NCBI GenBank assembly: GCA_039105265.1
Contig: JAPFFF010000006.1
Location: forward strand, 4,588,001-4,652,000
Origin: Tritrichomonas musculus
Taxonomy: Eukaryota; Parabasalia; Tritrichomonadida; Tritrichomonadidae
Direction of reading: 5' to 3'
DNA length: 64,000 nt
Under the pieces are notes generated by a model, which was not told the DNA's origin, made no database searches, and saw nothing but the letters and a program-made list of their open reading frames with translations. Both the position numbers and the translations under genes were made by a program. Positions 60,211 to 64,000 of the stretch are shown here, piece by piece. The stretch's first letter is position 1. Every line of letters begins with the position of its first letter.

Positions 60211-61098
60211 CTAGAAGAGTTTCCAACGCTTTGATTTAGCATCTAATGAAGGATCAACGGTTTGCTTTGGCTTTGGGATATTTCCAAAAGGATTATCAGG
60301 AAGAGTTTCTTTTTGATTTTTCGTGTCTTTATTTAATTTTCTTAGAAAAGAAATTACTTTTGCATTTTTCTTCCAGAACAATAAAAGGCCAATAATAATT
60401 CCAATTGCAGCGGATACAAAAAATGCAATAAGCCATTTTTTTGAATTATTTGATGGAACTTCAGGCTCAGGCAAAACCTCCCTCTCGATATATACTTCTT
60501 CTTCTTCCTCTTCTTCTTGAAGTCTTCTGATTCTTTGCCACTCAAGCCTTTTTTGCTCTTCGTCTTCAGCTTCTCTCTGTTCACGAAGTGAATTTAAATA
60601 TTTACCATTTAGATTTGTTATAGGATTAACATCTGTAATCGCTTTTGTAATTGATTCATAGTTGGGTTCAACACACAATTGACCAATAAGGTATTCTGAT
60701 GCTTGTTTTGCACGAACTTCGCAAACTCTCTTTGCTCTTTCATTATATCTTTCCATATAACTTTCATGATTTACTCCACTAACCAAATTTTGCCATCTCC
60801 TTTTCATTAATTGGCGATGCCATCTTCTGATTAAAAGTTTGGTGCGAAACTTGTTTAGTTCTGAATCAATATTAACATAACGTAGAAAGTTAAATGTCAT
60901 TTGCATTTGTTGAAGTTTTTGAGAACTACTGATGAGTTTTAGCCATTCAAGACGAATTTTTTGACGACGTTTATATTTATCTGGACTCATTTGGAGGTTC
61001 TCTGCATCTTCAGCAATAGTAGAAAAATTAATTTCACAAAGTCGCTTTGGTGATTGAGGTGGCGCTTCTTGGACATTATTTTGCGTTTCCAAGCTCAT
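60211..61098 (-). CDS. Unrecognised single-pass membrane protein
   Basis: The protein has 295 residues and no family that I know. It is basic and helical in its first half (KYKRRQKIRLEWLKLI, LLIRRWHRQLMKRRWQNL), then has a charged Glu/Arg coiled coil (about 170-205, ending in seven Glu). A single membrane helix follows at about 223-243 (WLIAFFVSAAIGIIIGLLLFW), and then a basic tail of about 50 residues. With no signal peptide and a C-terminal-half anchor, the long N-terminal part is likely cytosolic. Possible roles as a tether or linker are only guesses. A TAACGGTC motif lies just upstream. The gene follows eIF6 upstream on the same strand, 268 bp away. Confidence 0.75.
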   Translation of the reverse strand: MSLETQNNVQEAPPQSPKRLCEINFSTIAEDAENLQMSPDKYKRRQKIRLEWLKLISSSQKLQQMQMTFNFLRYVNIDSELNKFRTKLLIRRWHRQLMKRRWQNLVSGVNHESYMERYNERAKRVCEVRAKQASEYLIGQLCVEPNYESITKAITDVNPITNLNGKYLNSLREQREAEDEEQKRLEWQRIRRLQEEEEEEEVYIEREVLPEPEVPSNNSKKWLIAFFVSAAIGIIIGLLLFWKKNAKVISFLRKLNKDTKNQKETLPDNPFGNIPKPKQTVDPSLDAKSKRWKLF

Positions 61099-61111
61099 TT
61101 TTCTTTTTTAC

Positions 61112-61119
61112 GACCGTTA
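61112..61119 (-). promoter_or_regulatory. TAACGGTC motif upstream of the single-pass membrane protein gene
   Basis: A Myb-site-like core 14-21 bases upstream of the ATG at 61098; compare 48243-48251. Tentative. Confidence 0.25.
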
Positions 61120-61319
61120 AAAAATAAAACGTTTTATTTTTCTGAACTTTTTAAAGAATCTTATAGAAAACAATTCATTCAAAATTCGATTCATATAATT
61201 TCCACAAACAAACAAATAAAAAATAAAGTTTTTAATGCTATTAATAAATATAGGTTCAAACAATATTTACTATAAAACAAAAACATACAAAATATAAGAA
61301 AAATAATTTTTTTTTTTTG

Positions 61320-64000
61320 CTATTTCTTCTTCTCTTTTTGGTCAAGTATACTATTTAAAATTTCAGGTGGCATCACATATGGTGTTACAAACATGAAGAA
61401 GTCGACATCTTCATCAGTTATATTAATTCGATCAGAATTTGGATTCCATTTGAGTTTGGCAGGCGGCCCCGAGAGGGTAATTGTTCTTGATCCCTTCTTT
61501 GTATTATTTAATTTCTGATTATCTTCATTAAAATCTTTTGCAACAAAAAATTCTGGTGATTGCGTAGGAAAATTTGGCGCCATTTTAGTAAATTGAGGCT
61601 TTCTTTTATTCACCATTGGTTTCTTTACCACTTTTACCTTTCCGGGCTCAGGTTTAAGGCAACCATCTATGAGAGGTGTTCTTGGTCTTGAATTAATTTC
61701 TAATTTGATAATATCAGAATTTTTTTTAACCGTATACTTTTTTGACATAACGGTCACAGGTCTAGTTCCAATTTTCTTAACTTTTTTAACTTGTTTCTTT
61801 TTATCTGAGACATCTCCTATTGATAGAATCACTTCATTTTCATCATTTTCATTACAATTGTAAGCAGCAGAAGATTTAACGATATGATTTTGATTGAAAG
61901 AGGCCAATTTTTCACGAATTCGCCTTTCAAGAGACTTCATTCCATTGAAAGGAAGCTTCAATTTACTTATATCTTTGTAATACTTCATTTTTAGAGTTGA
62001 TGCGAATTTAGCATTTTCAGCGATTGCTGCCAACAAGTCCTTTGTAAAAGTGAACTTCCTCTCAATAATTTCAGGCGGATCAACTTGCCTTGATTCTGTA
62101 TCAAAAGCCGCAAACTTTTTGAGAACTTGATATTTATTTTTTTGCAACTTTTTCTGAATGATAATTGTACTGAATGATGATTCATCTTCTGAAGTCATTT
62201 GACTTCTGGAACTCATCGCGCCGTCGACATCGACAAGCGAGCTTATTTGCATTTGATGCTGATTTGTGTCAAGTTGACGAAGAACATATTTGTGAGCAAC
62301 TGCATCGATCAAAAGCATCAAAGCTCTTCTCATTTCGCCAGTATTATTTTTGTTGGATTCCGCTTCATGACGAAGTTTCTCAATCAAATGATTTTGATCG
62401 TCGACAGTCGAGTACGATGACGATAGAAAAGTGTTGATTTGATCAAGAAGACTTGCGGAATTATTAATGGAACTAGAATCATGACTTTCGTCATCAAAAC
62501 CTGGAACTTTAAAAGTCGGTTTTGGCAGTGAAGTCATATTAAGTTCAGCATCATCTCCATCTTCATATTCGCTATCGTTATCGTCATCGCTATCACTATC
62601 GTTTCTCTTCTTCTTTCTCTTCTTTTTTCTGAGCTTTTTGCTGCTGCTTGAATTCGACGCTGACTTGTCTCCATCTTTGTCAGTGTCCCACGGCGTGTTT
62701 GTCAGAACTTTGTTTCCATTGAATGCAACGTTACTGAACTCGGGACAATTTGACTTCTTGTATTCAACACCATCGGCAGCAATGATTGTGCCAAATTGTT
62801 GATCAGGGTCCTCAAAAAGTGACTTTCTTTTCTTTGCTGATTTTGTCGCTCTTTTCTTTTTCGTTTTTGGAGCTGACGTTTCAGTTTCTTCTTCTTCTTC
62901 TTCATCATCATCTTCAGGAGAGAATCGTTGTGGAATTACCTTCCGAATGAGCGATGATATATGTATGCGCATTTTGTCATTTTCATCTTCAATTGTCTCC
63001 ACTTTTTCTGAATCATTCGTGAGGCTTGGAGGTTTAGGTTTTGCCGATGAATCGTCAATGAGCAACTCCAAAACTCTTAAGTATTTATTGGTGAGCATTG
63101 CAGCACGCTCACCATCTGTGTATTCGAAGTATCCAGGATCATTAACGAAGTTCTTACTCAAGTCACTGATTGAAATATCATTCAATTTGAAATCAGTGCC
63201 ACTTTTTGAATCATCATTATCAATATTTTCATTCTTTATTAAAATTGAATCAGATACATTTGAATGATTTGAATTTATACTCGTCTCTGAATTATTATTT
63301 TTAATTTCACCTTTAGGTGAAATTGTTGTGTTGAGAACGGTTGGGATTTCTTCAAGACGAGGAACAAAAACAGGCTTCTCAAATAAATCATCGTCATTCT
63401 TAAGACTTTCCAACTCTTCTTTTGAATACATCTCGTATTCAACACATTCGTTGATTTTCTTAAGTTCACTCGTTGCTGTGTCATGCATGTCACTCAGCTC
63501 TTTCAGTAAGAATTCACGACTGCTCATCATTCTCGTTGCCTTCAAACTTTGGCGAAGCGGACTGAACTGTTCGTAACCGGAATCCAACTGAAATCTTGCT
63601 TGAGAAGCAGTCGAATTCAGCTTGTTAATTAATTTGAGGTTATGAATGGTCGCTGATGACTCTTTGACATCAAAAATGTCTTCAGGTTTTCGACGATATT
63701 TCCTATCGTTCATGTCGATACTTTTCTTGACACTTTCTATCGGCCTGAGGAATGGATGGTCTGAATTTGAGTCCTTTGAAGCATGGTCACGACCAGGTGT
63801 AGATGGACGATAAAATTTGAGGTCCTTCTGAATTTTCAATACTTTATTTTCATTCAAATTTTCAATTGACTCAGAATTGTCAGTTTCTGAATTCTTACTG
63901 CTTTTTCCTTTCTTCTTCTTGGTCTTGATCTTGAGGCTGGTGACGTCTTCGATTGGAATCTGATTTATTTCGAATTTTTTCGAAATTTTGTGAAGTGAAA
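61320..64000 (-). CDS. Large charged protein of unknown function (5' end outside window)
   Basis: The minus-strand frame is open from the stop at 61320 to the window edge, at least 892 codons. The TTG at 63857 is internal: residues such as INQIPIEDVTSLKIK followed by KTKKKKGKSSKNS continue upstream. The visible protein is low-complexity and charged, with acidic runs (DDDEEEEEET), lysine-rich runs (KKLRKKKRKKKRNDSDSDDD) and serine-rich linkers. More ordered parts include ALMLLIDAVAHKYVLRQL, FTKDLLAAIAENAKFASTL and the C-terminal DVDFFMFVTPYVMPPEILNS. The basic-acidic blocks would suit a nuclear or cytoskeletal protein, but I recognise no domain and infer no function. Confidence 0.85.
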   Translation of the reverse strand, partial: SLHKISKKFEINQIPIEDVTSLKIKTKKKKGKSSKNSETDNSESIENLNENKVLKIQKDLKFYRPSTPGRDHASKDSNSDHPFLRPIESVKKSIDMNDRKYRRKPEDIFDVKESSATIHNLKLINKLNSTASQARFQLDSGYEQFSPLRQSLKATRMMSSREFLLKELSDMHDTATSELKKINECVEYEMYSKEELESLKNDDDLFEKPVFVPRLEEIPTVLNTTISPKGEIKNNNSETSINSNHSNVSDSILIKNENIDNDDSKSGTDFKLNDISISDLSKNFVNDPGYFEYTDGERAAMLTNKYLRVLELLIDDSSAKPKPPSLTNDSEKVETIEDENDKMRIHISSLIRKVIPQRFSPEDDDEEEEEETETSAPKTKKKRATKSAKKRKSLFEDPDQQFGTIIAADGVEYKKSNCPEFSNVAFNGNKVLTNTPWDTDKDGDKSASNSSSSKKLRKKKRKKKRNDSDSDDDNDSEYEDGDDAELNMTSLPKPTFKVPGFDDESHDSSSINNSASLLDQINTFLSSSYSTVDDQNHLIEKLRHEAESNKNNTGEMRRALMLLIDAVAHKYVLRQLDTNQHQMQISSLVDVDGAMSSRSQMTSEDESSFSTIIIQKKLQKNKYQVLKKFAAFDTESRQVDPPEIIERKFTFTKDLLAAIAENAKFASTLKMKYYKDISKLKLPFNGMKSLERRIREKLASFNQNHIVKSSAAYNCNENDENEVILSIGDVSDKKKQVKKVKKIGTRPVTVMSKKYTVKKNSDIIKLEINSRPRTPLIDGCLKPEPGKVKVVKKPMVNKRKPQFTKMAPNFPTQSPEFFVAKDFNEDNQKLNNTKKGSRTITLSGPPAKLKWNPNSDRINITDEDVDFFMFVTPYVMPPEILNSILDQKEKKK

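Overview
The window looks like nuclear DNA of a parabasalid flagellate (Trichomonas/Tritrichomonas type). This rests on several things seen in the sequence: strongly AT-rich intergenic DNA, apparently intronless genes, very short 5' leaders with TCA-type initiators in front of some starts, and a characteristic gene set. That set includes an axonemal dynein heavy chain, a BspA-like leucine-rich repeat protein, BTB/discoidin and kinase/Sel1 fusions, a hydrogenosome-type ADP/ATP carrier, a papain-family pseudogene and a Mutator-like transposase. The species is inferred, not proven.

Layout. 1-16.5 kb: the end of an ankyrin gene, a Chibby-like basal-body protein and, convergent with it, a 12.5 kb dynein heavy chain; after a 1.7 kb gap, a mitochondrial-carrier gene. 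17.3-19.5 kb: an ankyrin protein with a Cys-rich tail and a pseudokinase. 21.6-24.7 kb: a BspA-like protein with a 21-bp coding minisatellite. 26-32.5 kb: a cation-diffusion-facilitator (CDF/ZnT) protein divergent from a kinase with an 18-copy, almost homogeneous Sel1 array. 35-41.6 kb: a dead cathepsin-L-like gene, a BTB-discoidin protein, a GGGC/GCCC palindrome island and a complete MULE transposon. 45-48 kb: a Frag1/DRAM-like membrane protein and a pseudokinase with Sel1 repeats. 48-57.7 kb: almost gene-free. 57.7-64 kb: a kinase-like protein, eIF6, a single-pass membrane protein and a large charged protein cut by the window edge.

The gene-poor DNA is not featureless. Reading both strands, I found at least ten pairs of terminal inverted repeats, many with target-site duplications. 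They fall into three classes: 8-bp duplications (one MULE with its transposase at 38480-41622 and three short elements at 19856-20775, 34244-35084 and 53106-54296), TA duplications (for example 33103-33514, 43725-43868, 50666-52508 and a nested set at 44104-44964) and TTAA duplications (25016-25255, 56385-56731). Most long intergenic stretches are therefore transposon debris, sometimes element inside element.

Functionally, Chibby and dynein point to flagella and basal bodies. Three of the four kinase-fold proteins lack the catalytic aspartate, and the CDF protein lacks its usual metal ligands, so several gene products here are probably binding or regulatory relatives of enzymes and transporters.
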